Positions 16,196 through 23,802 of a stretch of DNA of 34,609 nucleotides are shown piece after piece (position 1 is the first letter of the stretch; every line of letters begins with the position of its first letter). The notes under the pieces are model-generated. The model ran no database searches, was not told the origin of the DNA, and was given only the letters and a program-made list of their open reading frames with translations. The DNA lies in the NCBI GenBank assembly GCA_012033335.1, contig JAAURB010000058.1, positions 1 to 34,609 of the forward strand. Direction: 5' to 3'. The position numbers and the translations under genes were made by a program. The stretch comes from Oscillatoriales cyanobacterium RM2_1_1 (lineage in GTDB: Bacteria > Cyanobacteriota > Cyanobacteriia > Cyanobacteriales > Microcoleaceae).

Positions 16196-17671
16196 ATGAT
16201 AGTGGTTTGGTTACTGTTGTTGATTTTAATGATGTATGTCATTTTGCGCTCTAGCGTGGCTCGAGTCACCCGAACTCCAGTTTGGCTATTGTGGTTAGTT
16301 CTGATCTCACCCATCACAATCTGGCTGGTCTGGCTCTTGATTTACCATCAACAAAAGCCAGTTCCCGTTGAGCTCATTCTGGGGGCAATGGTGGTCAGTT
16401 CCTTGGTCTATTGGTTTCTGGTACAGCGGGGCAGACAACCCCCTCAGACTCCTGAACCGAAGGCATCAGTATCCCCGTTGCCCCCTGCAGAACTCCCTAA
16501 AAAAGAGGTTCCCAGCTTGATTGCCCCCACTGAGGAAGAGACCCTGCGAAATTGTTTTCCTTGGTCGGTATTTCCCTTGCAAAAGCTAGAATTTCGCTCC
16601 CAGGCTGTGATCTGTCGAGGTCAATTGCGATCGCAGCCTGAAGTTGCCTACCAAACTATTCGTCATCGCATCGAGGAACGATTTGGGGATCGATTTTTGA
16701 TTATGTTTCAAGCCGATTCTCACAATAAACCCTTCTTTGCCCTGGTTCCCAATCCCTATCAAGCCCAAAACCTGGTCAAAACCCAAGCTGAGCCTTTGAA
16801 TCGGCCTGCCCTTGCCGTTGCTCTGGCAATTATCACATTATTCACCACCACTGTCGTTGGAGCTAGAATGGCTGGGGTTTCGCTGGAAACCTGGCAGGCT
16901 GAGCCCGCTTCCCTGCTCCAGGGTCTTTCCTATGGGATGGCCCTGATCGGAATTTTGGGTAGCCATGAACTGGCCCACTACTGGATCGCCAGTCGCCATG
17001 GGATGCGGAGTACCCTACCCTATTTCATGCCAGTGCCTTTCTTTCTCGGCACGTTGGGGGCTTTTGTGCAGATGAGATCGCCGTTTCCCCATCGTAGAGC
17101 CATGTTCGATGTCAGTGTCCTGGGGCCTTGGGTGGGACTGATCATCACCTTGCCCGTGCTGGCCTGGGGTCTGGCCCACTCTCAAATTGTGACGGCCAAT
17201 CCTGAAAAACTCGGCATTCTGGATTTTGATCACCTTGACCCGAGTTTCTCATTCCTATTGACGGTGCTGAGTAAGTTGGCCCTGGGGACGAATCTAACGG
17301 CTGCTAAAGCGATTGATCTTCATCCCGTGGCGATCGCGGGTTATCTGGGATTGATCGTCACCGCATTTAACTTGTTGCCTCTAGGACAACTAGATGGAGG
17401 CCGGATGATACATGCCATGCTGGGACAGCAGGCTGGGATTTTTATTGGCCAGATTACCCGAATTTGTGTTTTGGTACTGGCCCTGGCCCGATCTGAGTTC
17501 TGGTTACTGGCCCTTTTACTATTTTTCCTACCGTTAAATGATGAACCTGCCTTGAATGATATTACAGAACTTGACAATGGACGGGACTTGATTGGCTTAG
17601 TGACCCTGGGGTTGCTGTTAGTCATCTTATTGCCGATGCCTGGGGCAGTGGCCCAGCTCTTGGGTTATTAA
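16196..17671 (+). CDS. Site-2 protease, EGY-like M50 family intramembrane metalloprotease
   Basis: A 491-residue multi-spanning protein that cuts substrates within the membrane. After two N-terminal membrane helices and a Pro-rich linker (81-112) comes a cytosolic-looking domain (115-200). The catalytic helix has HELAH (H257, E258, H261), and the second metal-binding motif is NLLPLGQLDGGR (392-403, with D400). This layout matches EGY1/EGY2 of chloroplasts and their cyanobacterial relatives, which have no PDZ domain. Substrates are unknown; anti-sigma factors or envelope proteins are possible. ATG 16196 is the first in frame. A GC-rich hairpin follows at 17744. Confidence 0.92.
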   Translation: MIVVWLLLLILMMYVILRSSVARVTRTPVWLLWLVLISPITIWLVWLLIYHQQKPVPVELILGAMVVSSLVYWFLVQRGRQPPQTPEPKASVSPLPPAELPKKEVPSLIAPTEEETLRNCFPWSVFPLQKLEFRSQAVICRGQLRSQPEVAYQTIRHRIEERFGDRFLIMFQADSHNKPFFALVPNPYQAQNLVKTQAEPLNRPALAVALAIITLFTTTVVGARMAGVSLETWQAEPASLLQGLSYGMALIGILGSHELAHYWIASRHGMRSTLPYFMPVPFFLGTLGAFVQMRSPFPHRRAMFDVSVLGPWVGLIITLPVLAWGLAHSQIVTANPEKLGILDFDHLDPSFSFLLTVLSKLALGTNLTAAKAIDLHPVAIAGYLGLIVTAFNLLPLGQLDGGRMIHAMLGQQAGIFIGQITRICVLVLALARSEFWLLALLLFFLPLNDEPALNDITELDNGRDLIGLVTLGLLLVILLPMPGAVAQLLGY

Positions 17672-17743
17672 AGGGCAACTTGGGGATGACTAAAAAGGTT
17701 GCGGGTCAATTAAGTAGATGGTTGTCATTAATTGTTAAATGGC

Positions 17744-17766
17744 AGGGGGCACTGCTCCCTTCCTAC
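17744..17766 (+). terminator. GC-rich hairpin downstream of the site-2 protease gene
   Basis: AGGGGGC (17744-17750) can pair with GCTCCCT (17754-17760) around a short loop, with one G-T pair, and is followed by TCCTACA. It lacks a proper T-run. The related sequence near 34545-34569 at the window end shows that it is a dispersed element as well as a possible terminator. Confidence 0.35.
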
Positions 17767-17839
17767 ATCAATCTTCTGATTATTGCGTCAAGCGACTTAT
17801 TCAGGACTAAACTGATGAATTCAGTTCTGCAAATCTAAA

Positions 17840-20002
17840 ATGAAATTTGCCAGTCAACTTAGCATTCAGTCCAAGCTGATGGTGATGTTACTCACGGTTA
17901 GTATCGCCTCTATTTTAGTGATTGGTTTTGTCGGGTATCAAGGAGGTCGAGAGGCTTTGATGCAAAATCTTTCGGCCCAGATGAGCCAGCTGCGGATCAC
18001 TCGAACCCGGCAAATTGTTGACTACTTCACCGACTTACAAAACCAAGTTGTCACCCTAGCAGAAGACCCTAGTTTGATGGCAGCGACGATAGCCTTCCAA
18101 ACGACATTCAATCAGTTGGATGATCAATTAAAGAATCCACAACCCGATACTCAGCTCAACAATCAGCCTGATCAGCCCAACCTCTCACCCCAGGAGCTCT
18201 CCCAATTGTGGCTGTTCTATCAACAGAGTTTTATCCCCCGGTTGGCTGAAAATGTCGAGGGAACCCCAACGGTCAAACCCTATTTTCCTAAATCTGCGAT
18301 CGCCCGCTATTTGCAATATCACTACATTGCTGCCAATTCCTATCCCGTAGAATCCAAAAGCCGCCTGGAAAATCCTGAAGATGGCAGTGAATACAGCAAA
18401 ATTCATCGACAATTTCATCCCTTTCTCCGGGATCTGTCGGAACGGTTTCAATATCAAAACCTGATGCTGATTGACAGCAAAACTGGAAATGTCATCTACG
18501 AAGTCGCCAAGCAGGTTGGGTTCGCCACCAGTGTGACTCAGGATTCTTTTGTCAATAGTGGCGTTGCCGCCCTGTTTAAAACCCTCAAGGATCGGGGTGA
18601 GCCCCGTACTTTTGCTGTCGCCGACTTCAACCCGTTCCGCCCCAATGCCGGAAAACCTGCGGCGTTTGTCGGGGCTCCAGTGTTTCGCGAGGGTAACCTG
18701 ACTGGCATTCTAGTGCTGCAACTGCCCGTTGATCAGATCAATCGGATCATGACTGGAAACAGTCAATGGCCCGCCGATGGCCTGGGTCAGACCGGAGAAA
18801 CAGTGCTGGTTGGGCCAGATCTTCTACTGCGATCTCCCTCCCGGTTTTTGATGGAAGAGCCGGAGGGCTATTTTCAAGATCTCAAGGCCCAAAACGTTTC
18901 CCCTAGAACCCTGAGCCAGATCCGTACCAGTAATAGCCCGGTATTGTTGCAGGAATTTTCTAGTCCTGTGGTCGAGCAAGCCCTGGAGGGAGAAACCGGG
19001 ATTCAGATTGCTCCTGACTATCGCGGGGTGCCGGCGCTGATGTCCTATGGCCCCCTGAAGCTCAATGATCAGCTCAATTGGGCGACTATCGCCAAAACCG
19101 ACATCAATGAAGTCTTTGCCCCAATTCGGCGGTTTCGGCGGCGAGTATTGACCACCGCTGCTATTTTAGTGCCCCTGGTGACTTTCCTCTCCTTATTCCT
19201 CTCTAGGAGTGTGGTTAAGCCGATTGAGCAATTAATTGCAGGCACTGAGCAGGTTGCCAGGGGAGATACTGAAGTGATGGTCACGGTGAATTCCGGGGAT
19301 GAATTCCATCAACTGGCCAATTCCTTTAACCACATGACCCACAATCTACATCTGCAAAAACAGATGCTAGAGGATACGATTCAAGAAAATACGGACTTGA
19401 TCTTAAAAATTCTGCCAGCTTCCATTGCCGACCGGCTCAAACACCAGCAACAACCGATTGCCGATCAGTTCATGAATGTGACGGTGATCTATGCTGAGTT
19501 GATGGGGTTTAATCATCTCTGTACTCACCTATCTGCCCAGGAGATTCTACTACTGCTAAATCAGTTAGTTAGTGCCATCGATGAAGCGGCAGAACGCTAT
19601 GGAGTAGAAAAAATTCGCACTTGTGGTGCGGTCTACACAGCCGCTAGTGGATTATTTACTCCCCGGTTATCCCACACCAAAGATGGAGTCGATTTTGCCC
19701 TAGAAATCCTGCAAATCGTCAGCCTATTTCGCCGGGAGCACCAGCAAGATTTTGCGGCTCGGATTGGGGTTAATTCTGGCCCAGTCACAGCCGGGTTAGT
19801 AGGTCGCAGTAAGTATGTCTATGATCTGTGGGGGGAAGTTCCCTACTTGGCCCGACTCCTGGCGGCAGAGGGCAAAGTGGATACGATTCTGGTAACGCAG
19901 ACGGTCTATGATCGCCTCCATGAACTCTATGAATTCAACAGCCTGGGGGATTGGGATACCCGCCAGCGTGGCATGATTCCGGTCTGGTCTTTGAGAGGTT
20001 AA
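17840..20002 (+). CDS. Membrane receptor with HAMP and inactive-looking class III cyclase domain
   Basis: A 720-residue sensor. TM1 spans 13-34, a large periplasmic dCACHE-like sensor covers about 40-435, TM2 is 437-455, HAMP is about 456-508, and a class III nucleotidyl cyclase homology domain fills 540-720. The cyclase fold is clear (VTVIYAELMGF, VEKIRTCGAVYT, RIGVNSGPVTAGLVG, YDLWGEVPYLARLL). However, the first metal Asp is E553, the second is A597, and the transition-state Asn and Arg of DxWGxxVNxAxR are Y669 and L673. Catalysis of cAMP or cGMP synthesis is therefore unlikely; a regulatory nucleotide-binding or output-scaffold role is inferred. The mscS-like gene starts seven bases after the stop and is surely co-transcribed. 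Confidence 0.9.
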   Translation: MKFASQLSIQSKLMVMLLTVSIASILVIGFVGYQGGREALMQNLSAQMSQLRITRTRQIVDYFTDLQNQVVTLAEDPSLMAATIAFQTTFNQLDDQLKNPQPDTQLNNQPDQPNLSPQELSQLWLFYQQSFIPRLAENVEGTPTVKPYFPKSAIARYLQYHYIAANSYPVESKSRLENPEDGSEYSKIHRQFHPFLRDLSERFQYQNLMLIDSKTGNVIYEVAKQVGFATSVTQDSFVNSGVAALFKTLKDRGEPRTFAVADFNPFRPNAGKPAAFVGAPVFREGNLTGILVLQLPVDQINRIMTGNSQWPADGLGQTGETVLVGPDLLLRSPSRFLMEEPEGYFQDLKAQNVSPRTLSQIRTSNSPVLLQEFSSPVVEQALEGETGIQIAPDYRGVPALMSYGPLKLNDQLNWATIAKTDINEVFAPIRRFRRRVLTTAAILVPLVTFLSLFLSRSVVKPIEQLIAGTEQVARGDTEVMVTVNSGDEFHQLANSFNHMTHNLHLQKQMLEDTIQENTDLILKILPASIADRLKHQQQPIADQFMNVTVIYAELMGFNHLCTHLSAQEILLLLNQLVSAIDEAAERYGVEKIRTCGAVYTAASGLFTPRLSHTKDGVDFALEILQIVSLFRREHQQDFAARIGVNSGPVTAGLVGRSKYVYDLWGEVPYLARLLAAEGKVDTILVTQTVYDRLHELYEFNSLGDWDTRQRGMIPVWSLRG

Positions 20003-20008
20003 TTGAAT

Positions 20009-21463
20009 ATGCCAGAAGCCATGGGGCAAGATTGGGTGAAATGGGCCGGAGTTTTAATATTAGGATTTCCCCTGGGAATCCTAATATTAAACGAACTGAT
20101 CATTCGCTATCGGCGGCAGCATAGACCCATCGTTGAACCCCTGTGTATTCTGCGAAATCTAGTGCTCCCGATTCTAGCTGGCTTGATTCTTCTGACCCAG
20201 GTGCTAGAACTCAGCCCGGAAAGCAGCGGGGTGCGTCTGGTGACGACCCTGCTGTGGGTTGCCGGAATTTATGGGGCTTTATCGGGGCTAAAAGTTCTGA
20301 TGTTTCAGGAGGCTAAGGCCACAAGCTGGCAGGCTAGAGTGCCTGACCTAGTTCTAGATTTGGGTCAGTTCTTTTTGATCGCCTCGGGGTTAACCATTAT
20401 TCTGTCTACGGTCTGGCAGATTAACCTAGGGGGGTTACTGACCGCCTTGGGGGTGGGGTCTTTAGTGATTGGTCTGGCCTTGCAGGATGCCTTGAAGAAT
20501 TTATTTTCAGGGATTTTGTTGCTGTTTGAACGGCCCTTCGGTTTGGGGGATTGGCTGAAGGTTGGGGATCAAATTGGTCAGGTGATTCAGGTGAATTGGC
20601 GATCTGTCTATCTGGAAACGAAGGGCCGGGAGTTAGTGGTCATTCCCAACTCTACCTTAGCTCAGGGCAGCTTTAATAACCTCAGTCGTCCGACCAACCT
20701 GCTGGTGGCGATTGTAGTGCTGCGATTTTCCTATGATGATCCGCCTAACCGGGTGAAGCAAATCCTGCGGCAAACCGCTTTAGGAACGGAGGGGGTCTTG
20801 GCCGATCCAGAACCCTGGGCCGTCACAGTGTCCTATGATGACTTTTACATCACTTATAAAGTTGGATTATTTGTCGAAGGTTATGACCAGTTTCTCAAGT
20901 GTCAGTTTGAATTTACCAGTCGGGTCTGGTATGCCGCCAAACGCCATGGATTAACGATTCCCTATCCGACTCGCCTGGAATATCAACTTGATTCCGCAGA
21001 TTTGGCCCCAACCAAGGCAACGGTGAAACTGGGGGAGGCACTTCAGGTTTTGCCTAATGTCGGAACCCTCAATCCGGAAGTTCTGGCCCAATCCAATCAA
21101 AGCACCCGTCTGCATTACTACAGCCAGGGGGAATGGGTACTACGGGAGGGAGATCGCGTTTCCGGTTTGCATCTGATTCTTCGGGGTCAGGTAGTGGTGT
21201 TACTCCAGCATACTTCAGGAGAAATGCAAGAGATCAATCGTCTCTCCCAAGGGGAGTTCTTTGGGGAAAAAGCCCTGATGGCTGGGGAAACCAGTGATGT
21301 AGGGGTAATTGCCTCAGAGGATTTAGAAATCGTCATTCTAGAACCGGAGATTGTGGCGCTTCTGCTAGAACGGATTCCTATGCTGGGACGGGAGATCTAT
21401 GAAATTATTGCCCTCCGTCAGCAGAGTGTGCAGGCGACCCAACAGTCTAGCTCCCCAGTTTAA
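20009..21463 (+). CDS. MscS-type channel with C-terminal cyclic-nucleotide-binding-like domain
   Basis: A 484-residue mechanosensitive-channel homologue of the bCNG group. Several N-terminal helices lead to the pore helix LTALGVGSLVIGLALQDALK (144-163) and LFSGILLLFERPFGLGDWLK, then the beta and alpha/beta vestibule domains (VIQVNWRSVYLETKGRELVV, PNSTLAQGSFNNLSRP). Residues about 366-470 form a cNMP-binding-like domain with FGEKALMAG (418-426). Its phosphate-binding Arg is replaced by Ser429, so cyclic-nucleotide binding is doubtful. The ATG at 20009 has GAGAGG ten bases upstream; TTG 20003 is too close to it. The gene follows the pseudo-cyclase receptor by seven bases. An inverted repeat at 20053-20091 lies inside codons 16-28. 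Confidence 0.9.
   Translation: MPEAMGQDWVKWAGVLILGFPLGILILNELIIRYRRQHRPIVEPLCILRNLVLPILAGLILLTQVLELSPESSGVRLVTTLLWVAGIYGALSGLKVLMFQEAKATSWQARVPDLVLDLGQFFLIASGLTIILSTVWQINLGGLLTALGVGSLVIGLALQDALKNLFSGILLLFERPFGLGDWLKVGDQIGQVIQVNWRSVYLETKGRELVVIPNSTLAQGSFNNLSRPTNLLVAIVVLRFSYDDPPNRVKQILRQTALGTEGVLADPEPWAVTVSYDDFYITYKVGLFVEGYDQFLKCQFEFTSRVWYAAKRHGLTIPYPTRLEYQLDSADLAPTKATVKLGEALQVLPNVGTLNPEVLAQSNQSTRLHYYSQGEWVLREGDRVSGLHLILRGQVVVLLQHTSGEMQEINRLSQGEFFGEKALMAGETSDVGVIASEDLEIVILEPEIVALLLERIPMLGREIYEIIALRQQSVQATQQSSSPV
20053..20091. repeat. 15-bp inverted repeat inside the 5' coding region of the MscS gene
   Basis: TTTAATATTAGGATT (20053-20067) and AATCCTAATATTAAA (20077-20091) are exact reverse complements around nine bases, and the stem extends with CCC/GGG past one bulged T. 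It encodes the near-symmetric peptide LILGFPLGILIL in the first membrane helix. In mRNA it would fold about 44 bases after the start codon. Confidence 0.8.
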
Positions 21464-21472
21464 CTAGATAAG

Positions 21473-21552
21473 TGGCGTGGGGCAGGAATACCTAACTGTG
21501 AGGTTGGAAAGCCCCTACTGTATGCATAGCATCAGCGTCGGGAGGATGTCAC
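21473..21552 (+). mobile_element. Orphan IS200/IS605-like right end (omega-RNA-like sequence)
   Basis: The stretch from GTGGCGTGGGGCAGGAATAC through CTGTGAGGTTGGAAAGCCCC and GTATGCATAGCATCAGCG to GGGAGGATGTCAC resembles the conserved 3' end of cyanobacterial IS200/IS605 elements, the part that gives TnpB its guide-RNA scaffold and ends in a TCAC tetramer. It can fold: GGGGC pairs with GCCCC around an inner CCTAAC/GTTGG hairpin. No tnpA or tnpB is present; the coding sequence upstream is the MscS gene. Recognition is from memory of such ends, not from a search. Confidence 0.45.
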
Positions 21553-21595
21553 CTTTGGGGAATTTTGGAAGTTAATGGGGCTTAGGGATTGGAGA

Positions 21596-22045
21596 TTAGT
21601 TTTGGGGACATTCTACCGGTAGGGAGGGTAGGGTCTGAATCAGTGCCTCACGACGGGCTTGAATTTGCTCTCGAATTTGATCCGGCAGACTGGCGGTCTG
21701 TTGCTCCAAAAACGCTTTGATGGCACCGGGATTCTCCTGGGCTGCATTTAAGACCGCTACAAGCTCAGCCGGGAGATCCGGCTGTTGCAGAAATTCTTTC
21801 AGTTTTGCTTCGTCCCGAAGGAGAGCGTTCAGTTGCTCCTCAGCTTGACGCTGTCTTTGCTGAATTTGTTGCTGGAATTGTTCGCTCTTGAGTTGGGCTT
21901 CAAATTGCTCAGCGGCGGTTTTGGTCTGGCGGTCAATTTCGGCGATCGCTTCAGTGCGTTCGTGGGTCAGGGCTACACAATCCTGAGTATTCTCAGGCTG
22001 GGCTTGGGCCAGCAACATCAGTGCAAGTTCCAGGCTGATAATCAT
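21596..22045 (-). CDS. Secreted coiled-coil hypothetical protein
   Basis: A 149-residue protein with an N-terminal hydrophobic stretch (MIISLELALMLLAQAQ) that looks like a short signal peptide. A long Gln/Glu-rich helix follows, probably a coiled coil, from about 28 to 78 (for example QFQQQIQQRQRQAEEQ). C23 and C146 flank the helical body and could form a disulfide in the periplasm. The family is not recognised. A Shine-Dalgarno AGAGG lies about 12 bases before the ATG at 22045. It is divergent from the lptA operon across a 432-bp spacer. Confidence 0.7.
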   Translation of the reverse strand: MIISLELALMLLAQAQPENTQDCVALTHERTEAIAEIDRQTKTAAEQFEAQLKSEQFQQQIQQRQRQAEEQLNALLRDEAKLKEFLQQPDLPAELVAVLNAAQENPGAIKAFLEQQTASLPDQIREQIQARREALIQTLPSLPVECPQN

Positions 22046-22322
22046 AGGACAATTCCTCTAAGTGACGCTGGATTAATTGCTTCCATCCGCTAACCCGCCT
22101 TCCAGTATAGGCCCTTACTGCCAAACTGTCGGGCCGTCAATTCAGGATCAAACCAGAGATATAGCCATCCCAAATCATTGATGAAACAGGGTGAAGCCCC
22201 AGACCCCCTTCCATGTAGCAATCAATTACAACCACCTACTTATACAGAAAAAAAGGGTTTCTAAAAGCCTGTAAAATTTGAGAGCAGGGCCCTGGAAACT
22301 CTTCAGGTTGATTTTAGGAAGT

Positions 22323-22364
22323 TGACTTCAGGAAAATGACTTCAGGAAAATGACTTCAGGAAAA
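22323..22364. repeat. Three perfect tandem copies of a 14-bp unit
   Basis: TGACTTCAGGAAAA occurs three times without gaps at 22323-22336, 22337-22350 and 22351-22364, followed by the start of a fourth (TGAC). Weaker related sequence (CTTCAGGTTGATTTTAGG) precedes it. It lies in the 432-bp spacer before lptA, in which the only other feature that I can support is the dyad at 22392. Confidence 0.92.
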
Positions 22365-22391
22365 TGACCGGACTCAGCGCCACAGGGATTG

Positions 22392-22410
22392 TATTGTATC
22401 GAGTACAATA
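22392..22410. promoter_or_regulatory. Inverted repeat upstream of lptA, possible operator
   Basis: TATTGTA (22392-22398) and TACAATA (22404-22410) are exact inverted 7-bp arms around TCGAG, 68 bp before the lptA start codon. The size and symmetry suit a dimeric regulator. It does not fit the NtcA spacing GTA-N8-TAC, and I cannot name the regulator. Confidence 0.4.
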
Positions 22411-22477
22411 GGCACTACAGATCACCCTAAGGATTTTCTTTACAATCTAGCTTTTCTGCTGTTCGTTTTCTTATACT

Positions 22478-23014
22478 ATGTTGCTTGTTAACTCTCTGCA
22501 ATTCTTATCTCGTCAAAACTGGCTACTGATTTTGCCAGCGGTTCTGGCGAGTACTCTTCTAACAGAAATAGGAGTGAATCTCTCCCCTAGCTATGCCCAG
22601 AGTGCTGTGAAGCAACCTGAGTCAGCTATGACCGTTCGCTCTGATATTCAGGAAGCTGATGCCAATACTGGAATCGTCACCGCCCGGGGCAATGTCCAAA
22701 TCAACTATCCCGCCCGCAATATTCAGGCTACTTCTGCCCAGGCTCAGTATTTTAGTCGGGAGCGGCGAATTGTTCTGAGTGGGGATGTTTATATCCTGCA
22801 GGAAGGCAATAGTATTCGGGGAGAAACGGTGACTTACCTGATTGACGAGGGCCGATTTGTGGCCTTGCCAGCCGGGGGAGAACAGGTGGAATCGATTTAC
22901 CTGGTTCCGGATGACAGTCCCGAAGCGAAGACGGTTACGGCTCCCTTCAATCCCAAGCCTGAGTTTAAGGCTCCCCTGAGCCCTCCTCCACCCCAGCCCG
23001 TGCAACTGCGCTAA
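22478..23014 (+). CDS. lptA: LptA/OstA-like periplasmic LPS transport protein
   Basis: LptA forms the beta-jellyroll bridge that carries lipopolysaccharide across the periplasm. The 178-residue protein has a signal peptide (hydrophobic LLILPAVLASTLLTEIG, cleavage likely after SPSYAQSA), then an OstA-type domain with MTVRSDIQEADANTGIVTAR and GNVQINYPARNIQATSAQAQ, with YFSRERRIVLSGDVYI next and a Pro-rich C-terminus. It lies 59 bp before lptB in the same direction, so the three lpt genes form an operon. The ATG at 22478 is the first in frame. The upstream 14-bp array and dyad may take part in its control. Confidence 0.88.
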   Translation: MLLVNSLQFLSRQNWLLILPAVLASTLLTEIGVNLSPSYAQSAVKQPESAMTVRSDIQEADANTGIVTARGNVQINYPARNIQATSAQAQYFSRERRIVLSGDVYILQEGNSIRGETVTYLIDEGRFVALPAGGEQVESIYLVPDDSPEAKTVTAPFNPKPEFKAPLSPPPPQPVQLR

Positions 23015-23073
23015 ATGGCCTTGGCCTTTTTCTTTGTTAAAGTTCTTCGCCATCTGTGCATCCTCCTCAGCCT

Positions 23074-23802
23074 ATGAAGATTGTGCTGGAAAATGTCCAC
23101 AAGTCCTATGGAAAAAGGGCTATTGTCAGTCGAGTCAACCTATCAGTGGCCCAGGGAGAGATTGTTGGTTTACTGGGGCCGAATGGGGCCGGTAAAACCA
23201 CCACATTTTATCTGGTTACGGGTTTAGAAAAGCCCAATCAGGGTAATATCTATCTCGACGAACAGAATATCACCGGTTTACCAATTCATAAGCGAGCTCA
23301 GTTTGGCATTGGCTATTTGCCTCAGGAACCCAGTATTTTTCGGCATCTGAGCGTGCGGGATAATCTTTTGCTGGTGCTAGAACAAACCCATGTTCCCCGG
23401 CAATTCTGGCGCAGACGAGTTGAAACCCTGCTGGAGGAATTTCGCCTGGATAAGATTGCCCACAATCTGGGAAATCAAGTGTCTGGAGGAGAGCGCCGCC
23501 GCACGGAAATGGCCAGGGCATTGGCGGCGGGGATTGACAGTCCTCAGTTTTTATTGCTCGATGAACCCTTTGCTGGGGTTGACCCGATTGCTGTCGCGGA
23601 AATGCAGGAAATCGTCGCCCGACTGCGGGATCGGGGGATTGGGATCTTAATTACAGACCATAATGTGCGGGAAACGTTGGAGATTACGGATCGGGCCTAT
23701 ATTATGAGGGATGGGCAGATCTTTGCCTCCGGCTCACCGGAAGAACTGTATACGAATCCACTGGTGCGGCGCTATTATCTGGGAGATAGTTTTCAGTTAT
23801 GA
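23074..23802 (+). CDS. lptB: LPS export ABC transporter ATP-binding protein LptB
   Basis: LptB is the cytoplasmic ATPase that powers extraction of LPS from the inner membrane. The 242-residue protein has Walker A GPNGAGKT, the Q-loop in GYLPQEPSIFRHLS, the signature VSGGERRR, Walker B FLLLDEPFAGVD and the switch His in ITDHNVRET. FRHLSVRDNL and the final RRYYLGDSFQL are LptB-specific. The start is set at the ATG at 23074 (MKIVLENVHKSYGKR) rather than the GTG at 23056, because homologues begin there. Its stop codon overlaps the start of the permease gene in an ATGA, a sign of translational coupling. Confidence 0.95.
   Translation: MKIVLENVHKSYGKRAIVSRVNLSVAQGEIVGLLGPNGAGKTTTFYLVTGLEKPNQGNIYLDEQNITGLPIHKRAQFGIGYLPQEPSIFRHLSVRDNLLLVLEQTHVPRQFWRRRVETLLEEFRLDKIAHNLGNQVSGGERRRTEMARALAAGIDSPQFLLLDEPFAGVDPIAVAEMQEIVARLRDRGIGILITDHNVRETLEITDRAYIMRDGQIFASGSPEELYTNPLVRRYYLGDSFQL

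Noticed and set aside
22391-22406. NtcA site near lptA (GTA...TAC)
   Set aside because: The spacing between GTA and TAC is 10 or 5 bases, not the 8 required.
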